NCBI GenBank assembly: GCA_947652115.1
Contig: OX393564.1
Span: forward strand, 13,433,684-13,497,683
Length of the DNA: 64,000 nucleotides
Source: Blastomussa wellsi
Taxonomy: Eukaryota > Cnidaria > Anthozoa > Scleractinia > Plerogyridae
Direction: 5' to 3'
The stretch's first letter is position 1. Every line of letters starts with the position of its first letter. Of the stretch, positions 30,791-40,339 are shown in pieces. The position numbers and the translations under genes were made by a program. The notes under the pieces were generated by a model that saw only the letters and a program-made list of their open reading frames with translations, did not search any database and was not told where the DNA came from.

Positions 30791-30925
30791 TGAAGAATAG
30801 AACAAATATAGTTAATTTGTAAGATGAAACCTAGAATGTAATTAGTTTACTTGTAATAAGTCCGCCTTCTGTAATTAGTCTTAGCAAATTAACAAAAATT
30901 TTAAGCTGACGATACAACTTTTTAA

Positions 30926-30985
30926 AGACATGTTTCGGCATGACTCATGCCATCATCAGTTTAATGTGTAGTTCCGTTTTCCACT
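30926..30985 (-). ncRNA. Hammerhead ribozyme core in PLE inverted repeat (left)
   Basis: On the minus strand: CTGATGA (30953-30959), a stem II hairpin TGGCATGAGTCATGCC (30937-30952), GAAA (30933-30936), a minimal stem III (CATG), GTC (30927-30929, expected cleavage after C), then TTTAA, which pairs with TTAAA just before CTGATGA to form stem I. This matches the type I minimal hammerheads known from Penelope-like elements. Activity is not shown. Confidence 0.75.
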
Positions 30986-30991
30986 GTTCTG

Positions 30992-31722
30992 GTGGATAAC
31001 TCGGAGGCTTCTTGTATCACTTCAATATATCACAAGAGCACTTACACTGGGCTTCTTACAATTTTTTTTAGGTTTAGGTTCAAGTATAAGGTTGGTCTGA
31101 TTTACACATTGGTGGACAGAATTTTTAAAATCAACAACACCATCACTGGACGGGGAAAAGATCTTCAGCAACTATCGATAACTCTTCAACGCAACTCCTT
31201 TCCTAGCCATCTCATAGACAAGATCATTAAGGGGTGTAAAAACAAATTTTCTTCTAGACCAACTCAATACAACACTTCTGCTGCTGGGGAAAACACTACA
31301 GGTATTCGGTACTTCAAACTGCCATTTGTGGGTGATTTCTCTACCGTCACACGCAAAAAACTAAAACACTTGTTGGACGTTTTTAGCAAATATATTGACA
31401 TCAGAATTGGTTTTTTCTTTTTTCAAATTCAATATTTTTTTTCATTTTAAAAGATCCTATTCCAGAAGCATTAAAATCCATGGTTGTGTATCAATTTACT
31501 TGTGCGGGACGTAACTCCCGTTACATTGGCAAGACGTCACGCCACTTTGCAACTAAGGTAAACGAGCATCTCTCGACTGACAAAAATTCTCACGTCTACA
31601 AACACCTGAACGGTTCACCTAGTTGTAAACGCAAATGTTCGGTTGATTGTTTTAAGATTGTAGATTCAGCTAAAACTGGACATTGTCTTAAGCTCAAAAA
31701 GCGATCTACATCGGCCGCTTAA
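30992..31722 (+). pseudogene. PLE 1 protein, RT C-terminal part and GIY-YIG nuclease
   Basis: The first frame reads TSIYHKSTYTGLLTIFFRFR, then the thumb-like LVDRIFKINNT, LQRNSFPSHLIDKIIKGCKN and FKLPFVGDFSTVTRKKLKHL. A T-rich stretch (about 31400-31450) breaks the frame. The second frame (31480-31722) is a GIY-YIG endonuclease start: VYQFTCAGRNSRYIGKTSRH, with Tyr and Arg-containing core residues and CKRKCSVDCFKI. The nuclease opens target DNA for PLE retrotransposition. Truncated and frameshifted. Confidence 0.85.
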
Positions 31723-31879
31723 AGCCAGAACTAAATGCGCAATTTCAACACGACAATGACTTTTGCGTCTTGTGACTCGATTCTGTAATTAACACTCGTG
31801 CACTTGCGCGCGCAGAATTGTAACTGTTTCTGTATTTTAAATTTCAAATTGTTAACGTACTCAAACTGTAACGTAAAAC

Positions 31880-31945
31880 AGTGGAAAACGGAACAACACA
31901 TTAAACTGATGATGGCATGAGTCATGCCGAAACTTATTGTCACGA
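31880..31945 (+). ncRNA. Hammerhead ribozyme core in PLE inverted repeat (right)
   Basis: On the plus strand: CTGATGA (31906-31912), stem II TGGCATGAGTCATGCC (31913-31928), GAAA (31929-31932), a short stem III with loop (CTTATTG), GTC (31939-31941). Stem I pairing with the downstream ACGAAG is poor here, so this copy is likely weak or has lost its true partner sequence. Confidence 0.65.
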
Positions 31946-32310
31946 AGTTATGGCAATCTTTGTAAATTGTATTCAAAGGCGACAGACCACAATCTCAATG
32001 TTGGCTCCTGTAATAAATATCTAATTGCCATAACCGTTCATCAGTAGGATGCCTAAAATGCTTGTAATTCCACAATTGGTTTCGGCTACATTAAATCCTA
32101 TACCAATTGCAGAACATTTCAGGTGGAGCCACCCACGATGTGAGCACAGTCACTGACAAGAAAAAGTAATAAGGAAAACAACGAAAATTAAATACTGCGG
32201 AGATCTTCTAAAAAGCTCATTAGAGCTTGTTGGATCTCCTGCCTTATGAGATATATTATATGATTATAATATACATGTTTGAATGAAAGAAGGCGAATAA
32301 AATATACACA
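31946..32310. other. No gene seen
   Basis: AT-rich spacer. A small inverted pair AGATCTTCTAAAAAGCTC and AGAGCTTGTTGGATCTCC lies at about 32202-32240. Confidence 0.4.
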
Positions 32311-32486
32311 CATAGACACTACTGGTTCTGGCGCAGCAAGTTTGCAATTTGTTTTCTTTTCGCTGAAAGCCGTTTTTAAACTAAACTCGGCTCCTTTTTG
32401 TCGCCGAGTTTAGTTTAAAAACGGCTTTCAGCGAAAAGTAAACAAATTGCAAACTTGCTTTGCCAGAACCAGTAGTGTCTATGTGT
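32311..32486. repeat. Near-perfect hairpin, about 85-bp arms
   Basis: Left arm from ACACATAGACACTACTGG to AACTAAACTCGGC, a loop TCCTTTTTGT, then the right arm GCCGAGTTTAGTT to CCAGTAGTGTCTATGTGT. Only a few mismatches. It lies just upstream of the Polinton B polymerase start, where a Polinton terminal repeat would be expected, and may be two abutting terminal repeats. Confidence 0.85.
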
Positions 32487-32653
32487 GCAAGCAAATAATT
32501 ATGCAAACACAAGTAAACAAATGAGCGTGACCCAAGCCAAGCGGCGGATGTGCCACAAATAATATTCCCTGTTGAAGAAATGCAAGCACTGGTGTATTTG
32601 CGCAAGAATTATTTTCCATTTGAAGAAATATCTGCACAAGTATATACGCCAAC

Positions 32654-34588
32654 ATGGCTGTACCAAACGAATTTCTGGAAGAATTTCTGGAACAAGATCA
32701 ACCACCAGAAAATGATGAAATATATGACAGGTTTATGATATCACAAACAAATTACCGGGAATGGCTTCGTGTTTGGTGAATGCTTCCATCCAAAGGAAAT
32801 CCAAACAACAAAGATATTTTAGTGTACGCAAGAGAAAACAAAGCAAAGTTCACTGATTTGGTTGAGCAAGAACTCCATAAGTTAAAAAACATAAAAGTAA
32901 GTTTTGGGTTAAAAGTAAACTTTTCAAGAGAAAAAAAAAACGGTGAGATGCAATATATGTCACATTATTTTAAAGAAACAGAACCCCATGTTATCCAAAG
33001 GCACGAAGAAGAAAAGATTGAAACTGAATTCAATAATTTCATTGAAAAAATCAATGGAGAAATAGAAAACTGGTCTGAGATTGGATCAGATTGGGACGTT
33101 GATGACATAGATACTGCGTACGTGAATGTCGCACGCTTTGAGCCAATAAGCGCAGGAACTTATTTGCCTCTTCCGGCCAATCTGGCAAACAAGAAAGCCA
33201 TAGTAAACGTAAAAAATAGGGACAATGAATGTTTGAAGTGGGCACTCAGAGCTGCTTTCTTCCCTGCATCAAAAGACCCACAAAGACCAAGCAAATATCC
33301 GGTCAACGACGGTATCGACTATGCAGGCATCGATTTCCCAACACCGGTAAAACAGATTGACAAGCTTGAGAAGCAGAACCCACACTTGGCAATAAACGTC
33401 TTTGGCTGGGAAGATGAAAGAGTAATTGTTCACAGAATAAGTGAGAAAGAGAGAAATTTACAAAGGATAAACCTAATGCTAATAGCGAGAGGGGAAATAC
33501 AGCACTTTTGTTATGTAAAACGGGTCTCCGCTTTGCTGTTTGACAAGGCAATAAATAATAGAACTTTCTACTGCATGATGTGCTTATCACGTTTCACACG
33601 AGAGGAGGTGCTCGAGAACCACAAAAAAATATTGCAACGGCGTGAATGGCAGGCCGACAAGGATCGAGATGTCGGAAGAGGGAAAAAAAACACCCTTTCT
33701 TTCCAAAATCATCACAAACAGATGAAGGCGCCTTACGTGATATACGCGGACTTTGAGGCTTTGGTAAGAAAGATTCCAGGCTGCGAGCGTGGGCCAGAGA
33801 GCAAACAAGAAAGCTACACGGAGAAGACAGAATGGCACGAAGCAAGCGGGTATGAGTACATGGTTGTGAGAAGCGACGGCGAAGTTACAGGACAAAAAGT
33901 TTACGGGACGAAAATGCTGTGGGAACGTTTCTAAGTGACATTCTGCAGGAAGAGGTGAAAATAAGAGAAAGTTTGACCACACCAAAGCCAGTTGTGATGA
34001 CGGCACAAGACTGGGAAAAATTCGAAAACGCAACAGAATGCCATATTTGTAACAAAAGTTTGATAAAAGACCAATTCCTTGACTCATTGCCAGTTTGGAA
34101 CAATGCAAAAGACTTGTATAGCGGCCAAAGCCACAAAAAATGCTTTTACAAAGCGCAGAAAGAATTAGTTTACATAAGGCAAGAAAGAAAAACAGACAAA
34201 ATCGACGAATGGATAGCAAACAGGAAACGTGTTTGTTCTGCGCAGAAGACCTTGATCTTCTTTTCGACACATTGCCGGTTTGGAACAATGCAACAGACAT
34301 GTATTGTGGCCAAAGTCACAAAAGCTGTTATTGCGAAGCAAATAAAACAAAGCTCATAAGACTAAAATGAATAAGAGACATAAAAGACAAAAACGACCAA
34401 TGGATAGCAAAAAATCAGGAAACGTGTTTGTTCTGCGCAGAACCACTGCTTGTAAAAAAACTTCAGAGACGCGGTGAAAGACCACTGCCACATCTCAGGC
34501 AGGTTCCGCGGAGCAGCGCACAACGCGTGCAATTTTAAACTGCGAATAAAACCCAAAACGGTCCCAATACCTGTTGTATTTCACTGAA
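32654..34588 (+). pseudogene. Polinton B DNA polymerase B, N-terminal half, different family from A
   Basis: ATG at 32654 (MAVPNEFLEEFLEQDQPPEN); an in-frame TGA at 32777-32779, directly before another ATG, breaks it. The long frame to 33934 has the N-terminal region (YVNVARFEPISAGTYLPLPA; NRDNECLKWALRAAFFPASK; GIDFPTPVKQIDKLEKQNPH; INVFGWEDERVIVHRISEKE), a CMMC..H zinc finger (about 33573-33620) and exonuclease motif I IYADFEALV (about 33738-33765). After a frameshift near 33910, Cys-rich modules follow (ECHICNKSL at about 34036, ETCLFCAEDL at about 34220, ETCLFCAEPL at about 34415), then DHCHISGRFRGAAHNAC (about 34467-34520). Coding ends at 34588. The polymerase domain is absent. This N-terminal type is unlike that of Polinton A. 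Confidence 0.85.
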
Positions 34589-34702
34589 AGACACCCACAA
34601 TGATCGTAATTTTATTATCTTTTTTAGATCTTCTTTTGTGTACTCGTCTTTCTTTTTTATTATTGATTTCAACATCTTTTCTACATCTTTTAAATTGCGC
34701 AA

Positions 34703-34888
34703 TTACTCCTCTTCATGCTTTTCTTCACGCAATTGCTCCTCTTCTTCATGCTTTTCCTCCTCTCGAACGACAGGCTTTTTGGCTAAACAACTGCCAGTTT
34801 TAAGGCAGTCATACGTGATTACACCCAAACCAAAGCCAATACCTGTAACTGCTGCGATGTTTTTTAACCGTTGGTATGTTTCCCCCAA
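34703..34888 (-). CDS. Polinton B small membrane protein, intact
   Basis: MGETYQRLKNIAAVTGIGFG starts at 34888. A hydrophobic segment (about 10-27) is followed by a short loop with Cys (DCLKTGSCLAKKP) and a Glu-rich repeated tail (EEEKHEEEEQLREEKHEEE). 61 residues, undamaged; the Polinton A copy (2401-2567) has a frameshift. Function unknown. Confidence 0.6.
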   Translation of the reverse strand: MGETYQRLKNIAAVTGIGFGLGVITYDCLKTGSCLAKKPVVREEEKHEEEEQLREEKHEEE

Positions 34889-34938
34889 TGCTGCGATGTT
34901 TTCTGTTGGTTATATATTCAAATGATTTTTTTGCCGCC

Positions 34939-35350
34939 TTAATCCATTGGGTGAATGCCTTTGGGGGGAGATGCTTGCATCGGAAGTGGCATTTCCGGTG
35001 CTGCCGGTGCAGGTGCCCGTGTCTTAAAAAAGGCTCGGATGTTTGTGCTGAGAACATTTGAAAAACTTTTGGAATCAGCTGCAGCGGGCGGTGGTGTGGT
35101 CTCTGGAACCGGTGGAGCAGGTGCAGATTTTTTCATTTGCAATTATAACAGCAGCCTCGGCTACGTCTTTTTTCTGCGCTTCGCGGGCCAACCGTGTTCT
35201 TTCAGCAACCATTTTGCCAGCAGCTACCTGCTTGGGATTTTTGGCAGGCCTTGTTGCCAGAGTTTGTGAAGTTGCCTGTGAGACTTTTGCGGTGGGTTGC
35301 TGTTGTTCAGACATTTGTGCTTGAGCGGTCGTTTGCTGTTCTTCAGACAT
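34939..35350 (-). pseudogene. Polinton B Pro/Ala/Lys-rich protein
   Basis: ATG 35348-35350 (MSEEQQTTAQAQMSEQQQPT) begins with two of the 12-residue repeats seen three times in copy A, then a basic helix (AGKMVAERTRLAREAQKK). A frameshift near 35140 leads to the Pro/Ala linker frame (APAPPVPETTPPPAAADSK, ending 34939). Unlike copy A, the membrane segment after FSNVLSTN is deleted (about 60 bp), so it would be soluble. Confidence 0.55.
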
Positions 35351-35430
35351 AGTTATATTGAGAAAAATAATTTTTTGTGAGGAATTGCCAACTATTTCTG
35401 TGTAATTATTTAATAATGCAAAGTAATTAT

Positions 35431-36027
35431 TCAATAGTTGGTGAGTTTTGCACAGCTTCCGCTTCTTTGTTCTTCAAAAGGTGTTTTGCGGTGATCAGCG
35501 CCGCGTTGGCCACAGCAAGATAACGGCCACACTTTAAAGCAATGTTGCCGGCCAAGGTTGGAGAGCTCTTTGTTGATGATGTAGTCATTTCTGAGTTCTT
35601 TTTGATAAGCCTCGATGTCATCCACGTCAACGACCATTCCGAGCCCTTTGGATACAAGAAAAATGAAGCTGTCGATCAAGCTGTCAGTTGTCTTTGAGCC
35701 CACGTAGGTCTTGTACCGTTTGGTGTATTTCTCAACATCTTTGTCGCGGAGGTGCTTCACCTGCTCTTGTGTTAACTGCACCCCGATGGCCTCTTTGGCT
35801 TTTCCTGTCGACACCAGCACGGCCAGCTGCTCACGAAGAGCAGGAATATCGGGCGCGGAGCCTGCCACAACAACAGCTGGCCCACTCGACAGCTCGGCTT
35901 CAGGTTCATAACTTCCGCGATTGCATGCTCTTCTGCCATTTTTGCCATAACCTCTTGTTCTGCTATATACAACTTTGAATTTTTTCAATTCAAAATAACT
36001 CCGAAGGGTGTTGAAGCGAACTTTCAT
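35431..36027 (-). pseudogene. Polinton B conserved protein X
   Basis: Homologue of 1228-1773. The frame reads EAELSSGPAVVVAGSAPDIP, then LREQLAVLVSTGKAKEAIGV, DVEKYTKRYKTYVGSKTTDS and DAYQKELRN-like helices. A 4-bp loss between the Met-Asn-Leu and Glu-Ala-Glu codons (about 35905) separates the natural start (MAEEHAIAEVMNL, about 35943) from the body. A further frame change near 35550 spoils the C-terminus. Copies A and B carry different lesions, so they decayed independently after duplication. Unknown role. Confidence 0.6.
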
Positions 36028-36031
36028 TTTT

Positions 36032-36759
36032 TCAATTCAAAATAACTCCGTAGGGGTGCTGAAGCGAGAACACGAGATGAGCGAACTTTCGAGCTTTAAG
36101 CTTTGAAATAAGACCTTTGTACTCATCCTGGGAGAGTTCCCCGGCGTAATCATCAAAGATGGCTTTCGTGGTCTTGGCCGCAGGGGTGTAAAAGAGAATG
36201 ACCGCCGCCACGTTCTCCCGGAAGGAGGCTGTTATTCTGGTCATCTCCTGTGTCAGCACCCAAACGCTGATGCCAATATGTTGAACAGAAAAGGCAAGAT
36301 TTACCAGCTGGCCTGTGCGCCCTTTCACATCTTTTGAGGCTGCACAGTCATCGAGGATTATGAGTGTGTTGGTGCCCTCGAAAAGCCAGGAGAAGAGCTT
36401 CAACCAAATTTCCACCCCATGTTGCGTGCATATTATCACAAACATTCGTGGATCATCTTCACCAATTCGGTGGTAGGTTTTGTTGTGCGCGAATGTCAGG
36501 CAGATCAACACGATGTTGTCACCACAAACTGCGATTTGCCTGAATTCATCGGACCCACAATGAGAGCGTTGAACGGGATGTTGTGGTTCATTTCTGTTGG
36601 GATGGACGTTTGCCTAAAAATTTTGACATTTTTGCCCGGAATGGAATTGAAGTGCTCACTTTTGATAATTTTCGGATGGTTACTTTGTTCGCTAAACTTT
36701 TTGTCTGCCTTGATTATTCTAAAAGCTGCTAAAAGTATACGATTCGGAATAACATTCAT
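36032..36759 (-). pseudogene. Polinton B packaging ATPase
   Basis: ATG 36757-36759 (MNVIPNRILLAAFRIIKADK) gives an N-terminus missing in copy A. Walker A is GPMNSGKS (about 36545-36570). A deletion of about 32 bp just after it (TTTGTGGTG joined to ACAACATCG, about 36525) shifts the frame. The rest reads from 36511: MLICLTFAHNKTYHRIGEDD, Walker B TLIILDDC (about 36340-36365), to HPYGVILN and stop at 36032. This copy lacks the two premature stops of copy A but has the frameshift instead. Confidence 0.8.
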
Positions 36760-36790
36760 ATCAGCTATTATTTTCGCAAAATTTCGATAG

Positions 36791-37223
36791 GCACAAGTGT
36801 TAAGAAAAAACTGCGCCTAAAATTTTGTAGTAAAAATATGGCTTCTCTATGTCCTGAATCTTTCGACAAGACCCATCAGGGTAGCTGAAACTTTCGGATG
36901 AGACAAAAAGGCCCTTAGAACTTTCGAAAGACCAAAGTTCCCATGAAATATCCGAACAGATAAATACTTTTTAGGACAGCTCCAAAAAATTAACAAAACA
37001 GGCTTCTAGCACATAGAGAAATCCACTTAGACAATCCTGACGTACTTGGAAAGGTTAGGTCATTGGGTGCCCCAAATCCTCATTCCAAGACTGGTTTAGT
37101 CAACTTTAAAATCCCTCTTGAAGCCTGGAAGTCATAATTTATTCTGAACACAATAGATTTAATATGTTCCTTTACGACTAAGCATTACATGTACATGTAT
37201 GTTTAGGTGTCAGTAAAATGTAC
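36791..37223. other. No gene seen, possible 3' part of the FBXO42-like gene
   Basis: AT-rich spacer between Polinton B and the last recognised exon. A further 3' exon or the UTR of the FBXO42-like gene should lie here or to the left, but I cannot identify it. Confidence 0.4.
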
Positions 37224-37661
37224 CTAACATGCCGAAATAGCTACAAGGTTGCCACTTGTGTCAGGACTTGACTCTGACCACCTGGTGAACATTCCACCAA
37301 AGATGAGTATCTCCTCCCTGGCAACCACAATAGAATGTAATGAGGTTGCAGGTAAAGAACTGTGGGTGTCTGGAGGGGGCTTCCATGAGCATGAGAAATG
37401 TGACCATATTTGACTACAGTCTAGGATAAAGATTTGCATGGGCAACATGCCATCAAGGCCTGGTCTCTGCCAGGTCCCTTGCTGTCCTTCTGATGACAGC
37501 ACATGTCCCTGGTGGCGAGGTACACTAAACACTAGAACTGTGTCCTTGATAAAGACGGCAGGATGGCACCACAATTGAGGAGCCTCCCATTGGCGATTCT
37601 TTACGTCAAGCTCTTGCCAGAGCCACTTATGTGTATCCAGAATCCAAACATCCCCAAACAA
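37224..37661 (-). CDS. FBXO42: FBXO42-like gene, exon 4 (kelch repeats)
   Basis: Acceptor TTTTCAG ends at 37662; the exon opens in phase 0 with LFGDVWILDTHKWLWQELDV. It continues with WEAPQLWCHPAVFIKDTVLV, PMQIFILDCSQIWSHFSCSW and TSLHSIVVAREEILIFGGMF, which correspond to the C-terminal kelch part of FBXO42. In vertebrates a long disordered insert lies between the two kelch halves; here it is only a few dozen residues (SVPRHQGHVLSSEGQQGTWQ). The frame runs to a TAG at 37224-37226, but the true 3' edge is uncertain: GT at about 37244 (GGCAACCTT|GTAGCT) could be a donor. Confidence 0.85.
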   Translation of the reverse strand: MFGDVWILDTHKWLWQELDVKNRQWEAPQLWCHPAVFIKDTVLVFSVPRHQGHVLSSEGQQGTWQRPGLDGMLPMQIFILDCSQIWSHFSCSWKPPPDTHSSLPATSLHSIVVAREEILIFGGMFTRWSESSPDTSGNLVAISAC

Positions 37662-39171
37662 CTGAAAACAGTAAAAAGAACATTAATTACAATATTGATT
37701 ACAGTATTGTTCACAGAGACTGTTGAAAGGCTGAACTGTCACTTGCTAGACAACTTGTCACGATGAGATTAGCGTGTGCGGGAGATGCTTTACTAATCGA
37801 ATAAGGCCAGGGATCACGGAAAATCAGCTGAGATTGATGGTGATTTAATTGACGATAGTCGAACGTAAACTGAAATACAATGCAGTGGATAAACTAATTA
37901 CCAGATAATAAGAGATTACAAGATGACAGGAGTCACGAATCAATAATATGAAACATTCCGAACATAACTGCGGTGTGACAATACTTTGAGTCAAACATAG
38001 CTTCTCATCAAAGACACATTTAAAATCATCAATGATCGCGAGCAGGTACACATACTGCTGTCCTAATACAATAAAATTTTGAAAGCAATAAAATTGCACA
38101 ATGCGATTTTAAAACGTGCTTGCATGAGCGCCACTGCAAGCGATGTGGGAATTCACTAGCAAGGAAAAGACTAAATTGGTAAAGATTCTGATAGAAGCTG
38201 TCAAATGGAAACCTAAGCGATGGGAGTATAAACTATAAAGAATTGTCACTAAAAACAAGACGAAATAAAACTTTGAAAACTGGGGCGCTGCCACGTGCTG
38301 GAATTAGGACAATAAGCTGTTGTATAAAACTGGGATTAAAGGTACTCAAGGTTAAAAACGTACTGTACACGATAAGCTGAAACTTGAACTACTGGCGGGA
38401 ATATGCTGCTACCGCTATCTTTTAACGTCCACGTGTAAAAGCTAATGACGTAAGATTGGCGAATCAGAAATAATCTAGATTAATTGCTGAATCTGAGAAG
38501 CCTAGATATAATGTTCATTACAAATATCTACATTAGAAAAGCAAGAGTTTGAGTGGGGGAGCTCAAACGTGAACACATAAACGTGAACCAGCTTACAGAT
38601 GGATAGGGGTTCTGCAACAAAAAGGTCTTAGTGCCCGATCTTTTGATCCACTAATAAATCCTGCTTTAAAGATGTTAAACAGTTATAATTTCCCCTAATT
38701 CACTGCTGCGTAATAACCCAATGTTTCCCTGGACACACTTCAACTTTACGGCATATAAATGGTGTATCAATCAGCATGGAAATTAACAACTACAATTTAT
38801 TGGAGATCTGTTAATTCTTTATTAACCTCTTACTAACTGAGCCCGGGACTGTATTGGGGAATATTGGCTGTTGTGGTAGTTCAGGATGAGCGAAGCAAGG
38901 CCCTTATAAAAACAAGCAAGGATAAAATAATATTCCCAAGTATACCTATAGAAGGCCTGGCGAAGTTGAGCTTTTTAATGAAATACAACTTTATATTTGA
39001 ATTAGTTATTCTACCATTATTAAAAATATTTTTGCCAAAATAATGCCAACAAAATATGAGAAACTAGTACTACTTCCCTCATAACATACAAAAGAGTAGT
39101 CAATGAAACAATCAAGAGTTAACAAACCCAAGAGGAAATATAAAATATTAAATTTTATATTTTGTACTCAC
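37662..39171 (-). other. FBXO42-like intron 3
   Basis: About 1.5 kb with no recognisable repeat of note. Short open frames here show no family signature. Confidence 0.6.
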
Positions 39172-39228
39172 CAAGTTTGGTCCACCACATCCACCAAGAA
39201 CAAGTATTGTGTGATCATCCACTGGCAT
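39172..39228 (-). CDS. FBXO42: FBXO42-like gene, exon 3 (57 bp)
   Basis: Nineteen codons MPVDDHTILVLGGCGGPNL between an acceptor (TTTTCGGTTAG, AG at 39229-39230) and a good donor (TTG|GTGAGT, GT at 39170-39171), phase 0 at both ends. It fits exactly between exon 2 (ending GRFGHSQ) and exon 4 (starting LFGDVW), giving the kelch pattern ILVLGGCGGPN-LFGDVWILD. Confidence 0.85.
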
Positions 39229-39335
39229 CTAACCGAAAATCCAGATCAAACCAAACATGATTTTATATTATAGCAAATTGTAGTCTTACAAATTAATATT
39301 TTTCAGTGGATCGGCAGGGAAAATAAATATTAATT

Positions 39336-40181
39336 CAGGGTTGGACACTTAATTTTGAGAGCACTCGTCAGTCGGCAAGTAACCCTCAAAATGCACTCGC
39401 CCGGATTAGTTTTCACTTGCCCAAAAACCGCCTCGTCCTTGTCTTTTTGTATTCCCTCGTATCATGGGCGGCATTGGTTTTTTTTCGTTCTTTTTCTCAT
39501 CGACAACTTTAGAAACTCTGGAAATACATTTCCACATTTTGACCGTGATCAATTCAAACCATTTTGAACCTACTAGCAGAACGCGCATTGCTCAGACTAC
39601 TGGTAAAGTACGGGAAAACAATATATTTTCAATGTCATCGAGCACATGGCAGACCGAGGGTTATTACTTTAATGAAAATTCTAGTTAAAGACCTTACACC
39701 CCAAGAAATCACAATAGAGGCACTTACTTTATATTTCAAATAGTTTTTTATTGATGAATCTTTGAGAGATCCCTGCGTGCCTTTTCTTCCCAAGAGCGGT
39801 CGTTCCAGGTACCATGTTTACCTGATCACCGATGGCTTGATAGTAACCAGCAGTATCACTTTGTACGAGTACATGTGTTAAGTAATTATCGAAGCCATTA
39901 TTGTCTATTTACGAAGGACTTTACGAAGCCAAATGTTGCGTTTCAGTGCCGATTTATTGGACAGTTCTGAATATAAAACTTTGTAAAATAGCAAGTTAAT
40001 GTTTAGGGATTTTCTCCGGCGGAAAAATGGGAATGTAAAAACATTGTTTATTTTGAAATTTAATAATTTCTTGGCAATGAAAATCGTACTCGCCAAACGG
40101 GTGAGTGCTCTGTGATTTGCATTCGCCCGACACTTTAGACACTCGCCTGGGCGAGCGGGCGAGTGCTAATGTCCAACCCTA
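39336..40181. mobile_element. hAT-like non-autonomous element
   Basis: CAGGGTTGGACACTTA (39336) and its counterpart TAATGTCCAACCCT (to 40180) form the ends. Next to them GCACTCG/GCGAGTGC motifs recur in inverted order (39360-39410 and 40085-40170). The CAGGGTTGGAC end is typical of hAT. No clear target duplication, no transposase. It lies in FBXO42-like intron 2. Confidence 0.6.
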
Positions 40182-40183
40182 TA

Positions 40184-40214
40184 TATACCGGTATATATAT
40201 ATATATATATATGA
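40184..40214. repeat. (TA)n microsatellite
   Basis: TATATA repeats interrupted once by CCGG, immediately right of the hAT-like element. Confidence 0.9.
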
Positions 40215-40339
40215 GCAGAATATAGAGGTTTACACGAACAATGAACTCCCAGCAGAAGGATCCAAAGGATGCAATACCACCAAGAGAATTACTAGACAAA
40301 TACTGAGTGAAAGCAGTGGGGTAAACTTCCAACTGTTCT

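Larger units (their letters stand above)
30926..31945 (+). mobile_element. Penelope-like element 1 with inverted terminal segments
   Basis: Inverted repeats (30931-30985; 31880-31928) enclose about 0.9 kb of PLE coding sequence. The order of inverted repeat, 3' half of the protein, inverted repeat is typical of truncated PLE insertions. Confidence 0.8.
34589..36790 (-). mobile_element. Polinton B block matching Polinton A 620-2690
   Basis: About 2.2 kb, highly similar to Polinton A but inverted, carrying the same four genes in the same order. It begins next to the end of the polymerase fragment and ends before the FBXO42-like exon at 37.2 kb. Confidence 0.85.

Noticed and set aside
33587..34300. 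A 237-codon minus-strand frame
   Set aside because: It is antisense to the Polinton B polymerase, whose motifs fix the coding strand.
39355..39688. Short frames in the hAT-like element
   Set aside because: No transposase motifs; the element is non-autonomous.
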